DNA of 64,000 nt from Amycolatopsis aidingensis (GCF_018885265.1 NZ_CP076538.1:6670001-6734000), one strand, 5' to 3'; shown: positions 1-12,262, counted from the first letter of the stretch. Program-made: numbers and translations. Notes: a model not told the origin generated them from the sequence alone.

Positions 1-505
1 CCACGGTGACCGAGCGGCTGCCCTCGTCGATCCGGTTGGCCTGCGGTGCCTTGATCGCCCGCATGTCCCACTGCAGGGCGCTGAGGTCCTCGCTGCCGGA
101 CATCACCCCGGTGGTGCGTTCCAGCTTCTCGTCCTTGGCCGCGCGGGCCTGTGCCCTGGCCCTTGCGGCATCGCTCTCCGGCGGCTCGGCGATCTCCCTG
201 CTGCCCGAGTAGGCACGGAACACGCCGATGCGCTCGGCGAATCCGGGATCGCTCGAGTTCGCCACCGCGACGCCGATCTCCCGGTAGTAGGCGACCGGGT
301 CGCCGCATTCGGCCCGCAGCTCCCGCTCCACCCGGTGCCGCGGGGTGTGCGGGTCGTAGAGCACCACGTAGCCGTACTCCGGACCGGTCGAGTCACAGTC
401 TGTGGCCGCGGCCGGTTCGGCATTCGCGGCCGGCGCCAGGATGCCGGTCGCACCCAGCGCGAGCGTCGTGGCCGCGGGTAGCAGCCAACGTCGGGATCGG
501 GACAT
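1..505 (-). CDS. Secreted subtilisin-like (S8) serine protease, N-terminal part only
   Basis: Reading leftward from an ATG at 505, an open frame of 168 codons runs off the window edge. The start has a strong ribosome site (GGAGG, 5 nt upstream). The protein begins with an Arg-rich n-region, a hydrophobic stretch and an Ala-X-Ala type cleavage site (about residues 1-30), so it should be exported. A propeptide-like region follows, and the last visible residues (QWDMRAIKAPQANRIDEGSR) match the segment that in S8 proteases comes just before the strand carrying the catalytic Asp. The catalytic triad lies outside the window. It sits 78 nt downstream of a small membrane-protein gene on the same strand. 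The family call rests on the N-terminal pattern only. Confidence 0.72.
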   Translation of the reverse strand, partial: MSRSRRWLLPAATTLALGATGILAPAANAEPAAATDCDSTGPEYGYVVLYDPHTPRHRVERELRAECGDPVAYYREIGVAVANSSDPGFAERIGVFRAYSGSREIAEPPESDAARARAQARAAKDEKLERTTGVMSGSEDLSALQWDMRAIKAPQANRIDEGSRSVTV

Positions 506-583
506 TCCCACCTCCAGTGCAGTATCAGGCAGGGTGCACGTTAGGCAGTTGATCACCGGCGCGGCGCCCGCCATCCGGAGCAA

Positions 584-826
584 TCACCGGTTCGGGTCAC
601 GGCGAGCGGCCCGCCAGCCGCGCCAGCCGATCACCCCGATGGCGGTTCCGAGCCCGAAGGAGACCACCGCCAGTACCGCGTGCACCACGAAGAATGAGGT
701 GGGAGAGCCGTCCGGACGCCAGGCGTCGTCACTGGCCATGAGGTTGCGCGCGAAGGTGATCCAGATGACCCAGGACCAGATGCCGAAGATCATTAGAAAG
801 AGCGACGTAGCCCGCGACATGCGCAT
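584..826 (-). CDS. SCO4848-family small membrane protein
   Basis: About 80 residues with two predicted membrane helices (SLFLMIFGIWSWVIWITFA near the N-terminus and a second hydrophobic helix near residue 55) and a basic C-terminus ending RRDPNR. It resembles the Streptomyces SCO4848 family, whose gene also sits next to a D,D-carboxypeptidase gene, as here. Two ATG codons, at 826 and 820, compete as start; neither has a convincing ribosome site. It is divergent from the carboxypeptidase gene with about 40 nt between starts, so the promoters must overlap. Its function is unknown. Confidence 0.65.
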   Translation of the reverse strand: MRMSRATSLFLMIFGIWSWVIWITFARNLMASDDAWRPDGSPTSFFVVHAVLAVVSFGLGTAIGVIGWRGWRAARRDPNR

Positions 827-867
827 GCCCCGCAGTATGCCGCCGGGGTGGCGGTTAGCCTGCACGG

Positions 868-2100
868 GTGCACACCCGCCCCACTCGCTCACTCCGGCTC
901 CTGCTCGCCACCGTGCTGTCCATGCTGGTGCTGGCGCCCGTGGCGTACGCGCAGCCCGGCACGGCGGCCGCCGCGGACGAGGACTGCCCGAACCGGTTGC
1001 TGCCGCCGCCCCCGGTGGACACCTCGGAGCGGCCGCCGCCCGGCCAGGAGTCCCCCGAGCCGCCGCCGGTCCCTGACCGCGCCGCGGGTGGTGAGCGGAT
1101 GGCCGAATGCGGGCTGGTGCTCCCGCCGGACATCCTGAACCCACCCGCGGGCACCACGGCGCACTCCTGGATGCTGCACGACCTGGACACCGGCGATGTG
1201 CTGGTGGCGAAGAACCCGCACGGGCGCTACCGCCCCGCCTCGCTGATCAAGGTGCTGCTGGCGCTGGTGGTGCTCGATGAGATGGACACCGACGAGCGGA
1301 TCACTCCGACCACAACGGACGCCGAGCAGGAGTGCACCTGCGTCGGCATCAAGGCAGGCAGTTCGTACACCGTGGACGATCTGCTGCACGGGCTGCTGAT
1401 GCGCTCCGGTAACGACGTCGCGCACGCCTTCGCCACCGCACTGGGCGGGGTGCCGGCCGCGGTGGCGAAGATGAACGCGCTCGCCGAGCAGCTCGGCGCC
1501 AGGGACACCCACGCCGCCACACCGTCCGGTTTGGACGGGCCGGGAATGATGAGCTCGGCCTACGACCTGAGCCTGATCTTCAACTACGCCATGCGGCAAC
1601 CCGAGTTCGCCGCGGCGGTCGGCACCAGGACGATCGAGTTCCCCGGCGGGAACGGCGAACCCGCCTTCCCGATCTACAACGACAACCGGCTGCTCAGCGA
1701 CTATCCGGGTTTCCTCGGCGGCAAGACCGGGTTCACCGACGACGCCCGGCATACCTACGTCGGCGCGGCGCAGCGGGACGGCAGGCGGCTGGCGGTGGTG
1801 CTGCTGCGCGGTGAGCAACGCCCGACCCGGTTGTCCGAACAGGCGGCCGAGCTGCTCGACTACGGCTTCCGGGTGGCGGCGACCGGGGCGGAGCCGGTCG
1901 GCCGGATCTTCTACACCGAACCCACCAGCGAGCGGGCCACCCCGGCCCCCGAAGGAGACGAGGAGGCCGGGCTGGCCAGCTCGTCCACGCCGGAGGACCC
2001 GTTCGGCGTCACCGGCTGGGTGATCACCCTGATCGCCGCGGTGCTGTCCATCGGCGGCGTCATCCTCGTGCACCGCCGTCGCCAGGCCGAGGGCCAGTAG
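868..2100 (+). CDS. dacA: D-alanyl-D-alanine carboxypeptidase (PBP5-like, S11 family)
   Basis: This 410-residue serine peptidase trims the terminal D-Ala from peptidoglycan pentapeptides outside the membrane. It starts at a GTG and has a signal peptide (about 1-29), then a Pro-rich linker. The three penicillin-binding motifs are all present: S125-L-I-K128 (nucleophile and Lys), S180-G-N182, and K286-T-G. A C-terminal hydrophobic helix followed by HRRRQ gives a stop-transfer anchor, so the enzyme is tethered at both ends, as in actinobacterial DacA/DacB. The last 41 nt overlap the end of the convergent MFS gene. The family is certain; the exact dac paralogue is not. Confidence 0.9.
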   Translation: MHTRPTRSLRLLLATVLSMLVLAPVAYAQPGTAAAADEDCPNRLLPPPPVDTSERPPPGQESPEPPPVPDRAAGGERMAECGLVLPPDILNPPAGTTAHSWMLHDLDTGDVLVAKNPHGRYRPASLIKVLLALVVLDEMDTDERITPTTTDAEQECTCVGIKAGSSYTVDDLLHGLLMRSGNDVAHAFATALGGVPAAVAKMNALAEQLGARDTHAATPSGLDGPGMMSSAYDLSLIFNYAMRQPEFAAAVGTRTIEFPGGNGEPAFPIYNDNRLLSDYPGFLGGKTGFTDDARHTYVGAAQRDGRRLAVVLLRGEQRPTRLSEQAAELLDYGFRVAATGAEPVGRIFYTEPTSERATPAPEGDEEAGLASSSTPEDPFGVTGWVITLIAAVLSIGGVILVHRRRQAEGQ

Positions 2101-3412
2101 CCTCCTGCTCCTCGGTCATCCGCAGCGAGCTTCCGCTCGGCGAGTTGCGGCAGTCCAGGTCGCGGCAGTCCCCGGAGGCGGCGTCCTGGGCCGCGTGCTC
2201 CTCGGGCTCCCCGGCTGGCAACGTCTCGCTCGCCAGCCACCAGGCCACCAGCGCCGCCGCGGCGATCCCGCCGGTGACCAGGAAGGCCAGGCCGTAGGAG
2301 GACTGCTCGGCGATGGCGCCCGCCACCAGCGGGCCGAGCACGGCACCCACATCGGCTGCCATCTGGAACCCGGCCAGCACGCTGCCGCCGCGCGCCTTGG
2401 ACCCCAGCACGTCGGCCACCGCGGCGTTCTGCGCCGGGTTCAGCGTCCCGGAGCCGAGCCCGGCGATCACCGCGCCCGCCAGGAACAGCCAGGCCTCACC
2501 GGACTGGCCGAGCAGCACCGTGCCCACCCCGAGCAGGGCGAGCCCGAGGAGGGCAGGCGGCTTGCGTCCCTTGGTGTCGGCGAACCGGCCGGACACCAGC
2601 AGCACCAGCGCGTTGGCCGCGGCGAACACCGAAAGCACGATCCCGGTGAACTCCTCCCCCTTGGCAAGCACCGCGGTCACGAACAGCGGCACCAGGGACA
2701 TCCGGATGCCGAAAACCACCCAGCCGTTGGCGAAGTTCGAGGCCAGCGCGGCCCGGTAGGTGCGGTGCCGCAGCGCCGCGCGCAGGCTCAGCACCGGCTC
2801 GCCATCGGAGTCGGCCCGCCCGGCGAGCGCGGAGTCGCGTAGCTGCCACCAGACCAGCCCGGTGGTGAGCAGCAGCGCCACCCCGTAGGCGAGGAACGGC
2901 GCCCGCAGGGACACCACGACCAGCCCGCTGCCGATGATCGGGCCCGCGATCCCGCCGAGCAGGAAACTCGTGCCCCACAGCCCGGATGCCCGCCCGCGCA
3001 GGTGCGGGGGTGAGATACGGATCAGCAACCCGATCGCGGAGACGGTGAACATGGTCGAGCCGACCCCGCTCAGCGAGCGGAACAGCAGCAACTGCCAGTA
3101 CTCGGCCGCGAAGGCGCAGGCGATCGTGCCCGCCGCCACGATCAGCAGCCCGACCAGGTAGGTCGGGCGCTCGCCGAACCTGGTCACCAGCCGCCCGCTC
3201 ACCGGGGCGAAGGCCAGCCGGACGAAGGCGAACGCGCTCACCACCACCGAGGCCGCGGTCACACCGACGTCGAAGCTGGTGGCGAAGCTCGGCAGCGCGG
3301 GCGCGATCAGCCCGTACCCGATGGCGATCAGGAAGCTCGCACCGACAAGTACCCAGATCTCGCGCGGCAACCGCCGGGTCGCGGCGTCACCGTGCGTAAC
3401 CTTTTCCGTCAC
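2060..3412 (-). CDS. MFS transporter (drug/H+ antiporter-like)
   Basis: A 450-residue polytopic membrane protein with about 12 helices and the MFS signature between helices 2 and 3 (GRLVTRFGERP) and between helices 8 and 9 (GRFADTKGRKPP). The N-terminal helix containing the LPSFATSFDV segment is typical of the DHA1 family. The substrate cannot be read from sequence. The hydrophilic C-terminal tail (about residues 400-450, rich in Glu and Gly) is unusually long and overlaps the dacA 3' end by 41 nt in antiparallel orientation. The ATG at 3412 is followed by a short soluble N-terminus. Confidence 0.85.
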   Translation of the reverse strand: MTEKVTHGDAATRRLPREIWVLVGASFLIAIGYGLIAPALPSFATSFDVGVTAASVVVSAFAFVRLAFAPVSGRLVTRFGERPTYLVGLLIVAAGTIACAFAAEYWQLLLFRSLSGVGSTMFTVSAIGLLIRISPPHLRGRASGLWGTSFLLGGIAGPIIGSGLVVVSLRAPFLAYGVALLLTTGLVWWQLRDSALAGRADSDGEPVLSLRAALRHRTYRAALASNFANGWVVFGIRMSLVPLFVTAVLAKGEEFTGIVLSVFAAANALVLLVSGRFADTKGRKPPALLGLALLGVGTVLLGQSGEAWLFLAGAVIAGLGSGTLNPAQNAAVADVLGSKARGGSVLAGFQMAADVGAVLGPLVAGAIAEQSSYGLAFLVTGGIAAAALVAWWLASETLPAGEPEEHAAQDAASGDCRDLDCRNSPSGSSLRMTEEQEATGPRPGDGGARG

Positions 3413-3463
3413 TATGCCCCCAATGCGTCACCGCGAGCATATGCGCATCGGCTGGCGCCGCGC

Positions 3464-4474
3464 TCAGCGCCGACGGGCCAGCCAGCCGAGCAGCGCGCCG
3501 AGCCCGAAGGCCCCGGCCGCCGCTCCGGCGCCGGGGCCGCGCCGCACCCGTACCTGCGGCCGGATCACCGCTGGCGGCGGCGGTTCCACGGTGTGCACGA
3601 TGTTCTCCCGTGCCGTCGCCGTCCACGCGGTGACCAGCAGCAGGAACCGGGAGACGAGGTTGGCGAAGAACATCAGGCCGATGATCGGCCCGAACAGTAC
3701 GGTGACAGGCGACTCGGAGACCAGCCCGAGGTAGATCGCGGTGACCTGCTTGAGCACCTCGAAGCCGAGGGCGGCGATGATCGCGCCACGCACGGCGCTG
3801 CGCAGCCCGACCCGCTGCCGGGGTAGTCGCGCGATCACCCAGAGGAAGACCAGCACGTTGGCAGCCAGGGACAACACGATGGTGGCCAGCTTCAGCAGCA
3901 GCCGGGCCCAGCCCACGTCGTCCAGCCCGGCCAGGTCGAGCAGGAACTTGCCAAGGCTGCCGCCCAGCGCGGTGAGCGCGAAGGACACCAGCAGCGCCGC
4001 GCCGAGACCGGCCAGCGCCACCAGGTCCTTGAGCTTGGTGGACACCAGTGGTAGCGGCTTCTTCTCCTGGCCCCACTGCGCGGTCAGTGCATCGCGCAGG
4101 TTGCTCATCCAGCCGATGCCGGAGTACAACGCCACCACCAGGCCGAAGCTGAGCACCCCGCCGCGCGCGTCCAGCGCGTACTCGACGATATCGCTGAGCA
4201 GGTTGCCGAGGCCCGATGGCGCCGCCTCGGTGATACGGGCGCGCAGGTCGTTCAGCACCGCCTTGTCGCCGGCGACGACCAGGCCCACCACGGAGAACCC
4301 GACCATCAGCAGCGGGAACAGGGAGAGCACGCTGAAGTAGGTGATCGCCGCGGCATAGTGGTTGCCGTACCGCTCGTTGAACGCGTCCTTGGCCCGGACC
4401 AGGTGGTCCAGTGCCGGGTACTTCCGCCGCAGGCGGGGGATCAGCTTCTCTTGCTGGGCTTCTTCCGCTGGCAC
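3464..4474 (-). CDS. YihY/BrkB-family inner membrane protein
   Basis: 336 residues. After a soluble, charged N-terminus (residues 1-40), the sequence NERYGNHYAAAITYFSVLSL opens a six-helix YihY/virulence-factor-BrkB domain. A cytoplasmic tail after about residue 270 ends in LARRR. Proteins of this family were once annotated as RNase BN; their true function is unresolved. The gene is 51 nt upstream of the MFS start on the same strand and may be co-transcribed with it. The start at 4474 is an ATG that gives the expected N-terminal length. Confidence 0.85.
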   Translation of the reverse strand: MPAEEAQQEKLIPRLRRKYPALDHLVRAKDAFNERYGNHYAAAITYFSVLSLFPLLMVGFSVVGLVVAGDKAVLNDLRARITEAAPSGLGNLLSDIVEYALDARGGVLSFGLVVALYSGIGWMSNLRDALTAQWGQEKKPLPLVSTKLKDLVALAGLGAALLVSFALTALGGSLGKFLLDLAGLDDVGWARLLLKLATIVLSLAANVLVFLWVIARLPRQRVGLRSAVRGAIIAALGFEVLKQVTAIYLGLVSESPVTVLFGPIIGLMFFANLVSRFLLLVTAWTATARENIVHTVEPPPPAVIRPQVRVRRGPGAGAAAGAFGLGALLGWLARRR

Positions 4475-4595
4475 GGACAGACGCTAACCAGGCGGGCCAC
4501 ACCCCGCAACGCGGGCGAGGTTCCTACCTCCGCAGGTGTCCACACCGGTGCGCGCGCTGGTTGACTGGGGCGCTCGCAGCCGAAGGGAGCCCACC

Positions 4596-5324
4596 GTGCC
4601 CGGACGACGCCGCTACCTTCCCGCCGGCGCCGCGACGCTCGCCATGATCGCCGCGCTGCTCGGTGCCGGCGGCACCGCGACGGCCGAGCCCGCAATGGCA
4701 GGCCCCGGTCCCTGCGGCTACACCGAGACCCCGGACGATCCGCCCGCGCGGCCGGTGCCGTTGCCGCCGGACTCGCGCGAACCACGGGACACCGGGTTCG
4801 CGCTGGTGACCCTGCGCACCAACCTGGGCCGGGTCCCGCTGGTACTGGACCGGGCCAAGGCACCGTGCACCGTCAAGAGCTTCCTGCATCTGGTGCGGCA
4901 CGGGTTCTACGACCGCACGGTCTGCCATCGGCTGACCGCATACGACACGCTGAAGGTGCTGCAGTGCGGTGACCCGGGCGGCACCGGCGAGGGCGGGCCC
5001 GGCTACCGCTACCCGGACGAGCTGCCCACCGACCTGCCGCCGTGGCCCGGCGACGAGACGGGGCAGGCGAAGCTGTACGCACGCGCCACCCTGGCCATGG
5101 CCAACGCCGGTCCGGACACCAATGGCAGCCAGTTCTTCCTGGTATACGGCGACTCCGCGCTGCGGCCGAACTACACCGTGTTCGGCCGCACCACCTGGAG
5201 CGGACTGTCCACCTTGGACCGCGTTGCGGCGAAAGGGGTCGTGCCCACCCCGGACGATCCGGACCCGGTGGACGGCAGGCCGGCCGCCGAACCGAAGATC
5301 CGCTGCGCCGTGCGCTGGTTCTAA
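4596..5324 (+). CDS. Secreted cyclophilin-type peptidyl-prolyl isomerase
   Basis: 242 residues from a GTG at 4596, preceded at a good distance by AAGGGA. An in-frame codon 60 nt upstream lacks a ribosome site. The signal peptide covers about residues 1-30. The mature part carries the cyclophilin fold: TNLGRVPLVLDRAKAPCTVK at the N-terminal strand, FYDRTVCHRL (the catalytic-Arg region, here HRL), and GPDTNGSQFFLVYGD. Two Cys residues in the core (APCT and VCHR) and one near the C-terminus could form disulfides, fitting an exported protein. It would catalyse cis-trans prolyl isomerisation in the cell envelope. Its end lies 2 nt from the convergent trpS end. Confidence 0.85.
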   Translation: MPGRRRYLPAGAATLAMIAALLGAGGTATAEPAMAGPGPCGYTETPDDPPARPVPLPPDSREPRDTGFALVTLRTNLGRVPLVLDRAKAPCTVKSFLHLVRHGFYDRTVCHRLTAYDTLKVLQCGDPGGTGEGGPGYRYPDELPTDLPPWPGDETGQAKLYARATLAMANAGPDTNGSQFFLVYGDSALRPNYTVFGRTTWSGLSTLDRVAAKGVVPTPDDPDPVDGRPAAEPKIRCAVRWF

Positions 5325-5326
5325 CA

Positions 5327-6412
<1,086 letters not shown>

Positions 6413-6448
6413 TCACCGGCCTCCGTGGCGGCCCGGCCCGAAAGCACC

Positions 6449-6462
6449 AGTACCAAAGTACT
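6449..6462. promoter_or_regulatory. Short palindrome in the trpS/protease divergent promoter
   Basis: AGTAC-CAAA-GTACT is a perfect 5-bp inverted repeat, 52 nt from the trpS start and 121 nt from the protease start. It lies in the only regulatory space for both genes. It could be an operator half-site pair, but it is short enough to occur by chance. Confidence 0.25.
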
Positions 6463-6582
6463 GAGACGAAAGTAGGCATGGGTGCGCGTGCCCTACTTAC
6501 GAAGGTTCTGCGCGCCCGGCCAGTTACTTACCGTTCTCCTCGAGCCGGCTCGCTCTTTCCGCGCTCAAGTGAAGGAGAACTC

Positions 6583-7332
6583 ATGAAGGCACGGTCCCTG
6601 CTCTCCGGCCTGTTCGTCGCGGCGGCCACCGCGCTGTCCGCGGTGGCGGTTCCCACCACCGCGGCGGCGACGGAGACGACCGGCGTCGAGCCGTTCATCG
6701 TCGGCGGTCACGACGCGACCCAGACCTACTCGTTCATGGCTTCGCTGCAGTCCTACTGGGGTAGCCACAGTTGTGGTGGCTCCCTGATCAAGCCGAACTG
6801 GGTGGTCACGGCCAGGCACTGTGGCCAGCCAGCGCAGGTCCGCGTCGGCACGACGAACCGGACCAGTGGCGGCAGCGTCGCCAGGGTCGCCGAGCGCATC
6901 GCACACCCCTCGATCGACCTCGCGCTGCTGCGGCTGTCCAGCTCGGTCCGGCAGCAGCCGATCCAGATCGCGCAGAGCTCCGGTTCGGTCGGCACCGCGA
7001 CCCGGATCATCGGCTGGGGCCAGACCTGCGCCCCGCGCGGGGGCTGTGGCGCCCCGGTCACCCTGCAGGAGCTGGACACCTCGATCGTGTCCGACCGCAG
7101 CTGCCGCGGCATCAACGGTGCCGCCGAGATCTGCACCAACAACCCGGACGGCAACAAGGGTGCCTGCTACGGGGACTCCGGCGGCCCGCAGATCAAGCGG
7201 GTGAACGGGACCTGGCAGCTGATCGGCGCCACCAGCCGTTCCGGTAACGGCGACCCGACCTGCGCCACCGGGCCGTCGATCTACGTGGACGTGTCCTACT
7301 TCGCCAACTGGATCGCGCGCAACACTCGCTAG
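6583..7332 (+). CDS. Secreted trypsin-like serine protease (S1A)
   Basis: 249 residues from an ATG with a near-ideal ribosome site (GAAGGAGAA). A signal peptide (1-27, ending TAAA) and a very short propeptide lead to the mature N-terminus IVGGHD, the canonical activation site of trypsins. The catalytic triad is complete: H79 (VTARHC), D112 (SIDLALL) and S199 (GDSGGP). Three Cys pairs typical of S1A enzymes are visible. It acts outside the cell on proteins or peptides. A 17-bp hairpin directly downstream marks the end of the transcript. Confidence 0.92.
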   Translation: MKARSLLSGLFVAAATALSAVAVPTTAAATETTGVEPFIVGGHDATQTYSFMASLQSYWGSHSCGGSLIKPNWVVTARHCGQPAQVRVGTTNRTSGGSVARVAERIAHPSIDLALLRLSSSVRQQPIQIAQSSGSVGTATRIIGWGQTCAPRGGCGAPVTLQELDTSIVSDRSCRGINGAAEICTNNPDGNKGACYGDSGGPQIKRVNGTWQLIGATSRSGNGDPTCATGPSIYVDVSYFANWIARNTR

Positions 7333-7348
7333 TTCCGCGATCCGCCCC

Positions 7349-7393
7349 ACTCGGTGCGGCGTGCCAACCCCTGCTAGGCACGCCGCACCGAGT
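7349..7393 (+). terminator. 17-bp perfect hairpin after the protease gene
   Basis: The arms 7349-7365 (ACTCGGTGCGGCGTGCC) and 7377-7393 are exact reverse complements with an 11-nt loop. The hairpin begins 17 nt after the protease stop codon. There is no T-run, which is usual for GC-rich actinobacterial terminators. Confidence 0.75.
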
Positions 7394-7421
7394 CATGTCG
7401 GGGTGACCCCCGTCTCAGTGT

Positions 7422-7853
7422 TTGACGTGCTCGCCTCCGGTAGCGATGACACCTGCGTGCGGACCACCCACCTCGCCGCCGCAGGTGCGACGTGCGGTTG
7501 CCGAGGCGGCGGTTTCCGGGGTGGTCTCCGCGATCACCGAGCGACGGGTCGGGCGGCTGAGTTTCGCGGAGAACTCGCTCGGCAGGCTGGACCCCTGCCC
7601 GCTGCTGGACATCCCCGAGGTGGCCGCCGTGCCCGGTGCCGACCGCGAGCTGGAACCGAGCGTCCACGGGCACAGATGCCGGCGCGGCACGGTGAGCCTG
7701 ACCTTCGACCGCACCGGCCTGCCCGCCACCGGGGAGGACGGGCAGGCCGAGACCGCGGAGCTCACGGTCTACCAGCAGGAGGGCGAAGCGGACGAGCAGA
7801 CCTGCGCACACGCCCGCACCCTGGCCACCCTCAGCTGGCCGGAACTGCCCTGA
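7422..7853 (+). CDS. Small Cys-containing protein of unknown function, possibly a remnant
   Basis: An open frame of up to 143 codons (TTG at 7422; an ATG at 7446 is an alternative) with no good ribosome site, starting 29 nt after the terminator hairpin. It has no signal peptide or membrane helix. The central segment SLGRLDPCPLLDIPEV and later Cys residues (GHRCRR, EQTCAHA) resemble the Asp-Pro-Cys module that in Pseudonocardiaceae is often the extracellular C-terminal part of larger exported or kinase-linked proteins (recalled, not checked). Lacking any export signal, it may be the leftover 3' part of such a gene. Codon use is coding-like throughout. Confidence 0.45.
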   Translation: MTCSPPVAMTPACGPPTSPPQVRRAVAEAAVSGVVSAITERRVGRLSFAENSLGRLDPCPLLDIPEVAAVPGADRELEPSVHGHRCRRGTVSLTFDRTGLPATGEDGQAETAELTVYQQEGEADEQTCAHARTLATLSWPELP

Positions 7854-7871
7854 GCGCGGCCGCCCCGGCGG

Positions 7872-10409
<2,538 letters not shown>

Positions 10410-10525
10410 GGCCCGAGACTACGGGCGCTGGGCCCTGGTGGGTTAGGGGTCGCGCTGTGCGGGATGGCACCGCGCGCGGCGGAATAAGCCGGGGGCAGGC
10501 CGCCGGACAGGCCGTCGAACGGGCC

Positions 10526-10888
10526 TCAGCCGACCGGGCTGCGCGGTGCCGGGGTGAGCATCGGGCGGGTGGCCTCCTCGGTCAGGTCCGCTGCCGTCGG
10601 CTCGGGCGTCTCGGCACCGGCCTGCACCACCGCGGCGGCGTGCTCGCGGGCCTTCCTGCGCTGCCGGAGCACGCCCAGTGCCATGCCCACGATGCCGAGT
10701 GCGACCGCGATCAGCCCGACCGGGCCGAGCAGGCCGAACGCGACCTCGTTCGGGGCGACGTCCGCGGGCTCGGCCTCGCCCTGGGCCATGGCGCTGCCAG
10801 GACCGGCGAGCAGTACCGCCACCGGCACGGCCGTCACGATCGCCCCGGCACGGAGTATCCGCACCGGCTGCCTTGCTGGGTTGCGCAC
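10526..10888 (-). CDS. Small exported membrane protein of unknown function
   Basis: 120 residues from a GTG at 10888 with GGGAGG 6 nt upstream; a longer in-frame extension has no such site. Residues 1-34 form a signal-like hydrophobic segment ending SAMAQ. A short acidic linker and a second helix (about 46-68, VAFGLLGPVGLIAVALGIVG) follow, then a basic stop-transfer RQRRK and a Pro/Thr/Glu-rich tail. The arrangement predicts either a cleaved signal plus one anchor or a two-helix hairpin. No family was recognised. It is 116 nt upstream of fbiC on the same strand. Confidence 0.6.
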   Translation of the reverse strand: MRNPARQPVRILRAGAIVTAVPVAVLLAGPGSAMAQGEAEPADVAPNEVAFGLLGPVGLIAVALGIVGMALGVLRQRRKAREHAAAVVQAGAETPEPTAADLTEEATRPMLTPAPRSPVG

Positions 10889-11074
10889 CGGAGTGCCTCC
10901 CGCGACGAGAATGTCAGGTCTTCCGAGCCGCCGGGCCATCACCCGGACGGGTGTATCCGTCGAGATGCAAACTACCGAGTGTGTCAAGACCGGCGAGTTG
11001 CGATCATCGCGCCGACAGAGGCTAGCGAGTTACCGAACGCAGCCGACGGCGGGGTGTGGGCCGGGACACCCGGC

Positions 11075-11650
11075 TCAGCCCGCGGGCACGACCCGCTCCA
11101 CCAGCGCGGCGATCACCTCGGCCGGTTCGGCCGCGGGCAGCACCTCCGGCAGGGTCAGCTGCTCCACGATCAACCCCGTCATGGCCAGGTACAACAGCAG
11201 CACCGTTGTCTCGTTCCCCGGCAGGCCGCGGTCCAGGTGGCCCTGGACGTTGCCGTCCAGGTTCGCCCGGACGGTCTCGGTCAGCGCCGCCCGCAGGCCG
11301 GGCCGCCGGGTCGCCTCCAGCCGCAGCTCCAGTAGCGCCAGGTAACCGGTGCGGTCGGCCCGCACGCGCTGCAGCAGGCCGCGCAACATCCGCGCCACCA
11401 GCTCGCGCGAGGGCTCCGCTCGCTGGTAGTCGGCCAGCTCGGCCGCGCCGGGGCCGAGCCGTTCGTGGATCTTCGCGGCGGCGTGCCACAGCAGGTCGTC
11501 CCGGTTGGCGAAGTAGTTCGAAGCCGTCCCGGCGGGCACCCCGGCCTCGGTGTCCACCGCACGGAAGGTCAGCCCGCGGGCGCCGCGCCGCGCCAGCACC
11601 TCGATCGCCGCCTCCGCCAGCGCGGCCCTGCGCTCCGGGTTCGTCCGCAT
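11075..11650 (-). CDS. TetR-family transcriptional regulator
   Basis: 191 residues. The start is the ATG at 11650, behind a perfect AAGGAGG. The N-terminal helix-turn-helix (residues 5-50: [39 protein letters not shown]) is a typical TetR DNA-binding domain, and the rest is a helical ligand-binding domain of unknown specificity. The gene is divergent from a flavin-reductase-fold gene. The 81-nt space between them carries three copies of AACCACT/AGTGGTT, the likely operator, so it probably represses both itself and that neighbour. Confidence 0.9.
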   Translation of the reverse strand: MRTNPERRAALAEAAIEVLARRGARGLTFRAVDTEAGVPAGTASNYFANRDDLLWHAAAKIHERLGPGAAELADYQRAEPSRELVARMLRGLLQRVRADRTGYLALLELRLEATRRPGLRAALTETVRANLDGNVQGHLDRGLPGNETTVLLLYLAMTGLIVEQLTLPEVLPAAEPAEVIAALVERVVPAG

Positions 11651-11665
11651 GCGCCTCCTTCCGGA

Positions 11666-11712
11666 AACCACTTGAACCACTACAGGCAAAGTACTATATC
11701 TGGAGTGGTTCA
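11666..11712. promoter_or_regulatory. Candidate TetR operator with three AACCACT half-sites
   Basis: AACCACT occurs at 11666-11672 and 11675-11681 (direct repeat) and in inverted form, AGTGGTT, at 11704-11710. The outer pair forms a perfect 9-bp inverted repeat (TGAACCACT 11673-11681, AGTGGTTCA 11704-11712). The site fills the divergent promoter between the TetR gene and its neighbour and lies next to both translation starts. The AT-rich spacer (AAAGTACTATATC) probably includes a -10 element. Confidence 0.6.
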
Positions 11713-11731
11713 GGAGAGGGAGTGATCGAGC

Positions 11732-12262
11732 TTGAGTACCGAAGAGCTGCGCACCGTGGCCCCGGCCTTCACCGAGATGGCCAACCGGATGGTCTACTGC
11801 ACGATGGCCACGGTGGACCGGGCCGGGCGGCCGCGCTCCCGGATGGTGCATGCGCTGTGGGAATGGGACGGCACCGAGCTGACCGGCTGGGTCGGCAGCA
11901 TGGTGACTCCGTTGAAGCGGGCGCATCTGGCCGGCAACCCGTATGTGTCCTGCAACTACTGGGACGGGGCCGAGGCGTACGACACCTGCGTGGCGGAGTG
12001 CCGCGCCGAGTTGTTATTGGACGAGGCGAGCAAGCGGGAGTGCTGGGAGCGGTTCCGGAGCACCCCGGAACCGCTTGGCTACGACCCTGGCGCGATCGGG
12101 ATCCCGGAGTGGACCGAGCAGGGGCCCGCCGCCCCGGCCTGGGGCGCGATCCGGCTGACACCGTGGTTCCTGCGGGTGTTCCCCGGCGAGTTCGCCAAGT
12201 CTGGCGGGAAGACCGGCCGGATCCTCAGCTGGCGGGAGCCGGATGGTCGAACCGCGCGGTGA
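11732..12262 (+). CDS. Pyridoxamine-5'-phosphate-oxidase-fold protein
   Basis: 176 residues with a split-barrel flavin-binding fold. The N-terminal segment MVYCTMATVDRAGRPRSRMV is the characteristic strand pair of the pyridoxamine-phosphate-oxidase/general-stress-protein family, and WVGSMVTPLKRAHLAGNPYV is the next conserved block. In Actinobacteria such proteins bind FMN, F420 or haem; the cofactor here is not evident, though fbiC nearby shows F420 is made. The TTG start at 11732 follows GGAGAGGGAG. Divergence from the TetR gene suggests control by it. The last 38 nt overlap the convergent xth gene. Confidence 0.8.
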   Translation: MSTEELRTVAPAFTEMANRMVYCTMATVDRAGRPRSRMVHALWEWDGTELTGWVGSMVTPLKRAHLAGNPYVSCNYWDGAEAYDTCVAECRAELLLDEASKRECWERFRSTPEPLGYDPGAIGIPEWTEQGPAAPAWGAIRLTPWFLRVFPGEFAKSGGKTGRILSWREPDGRTAR

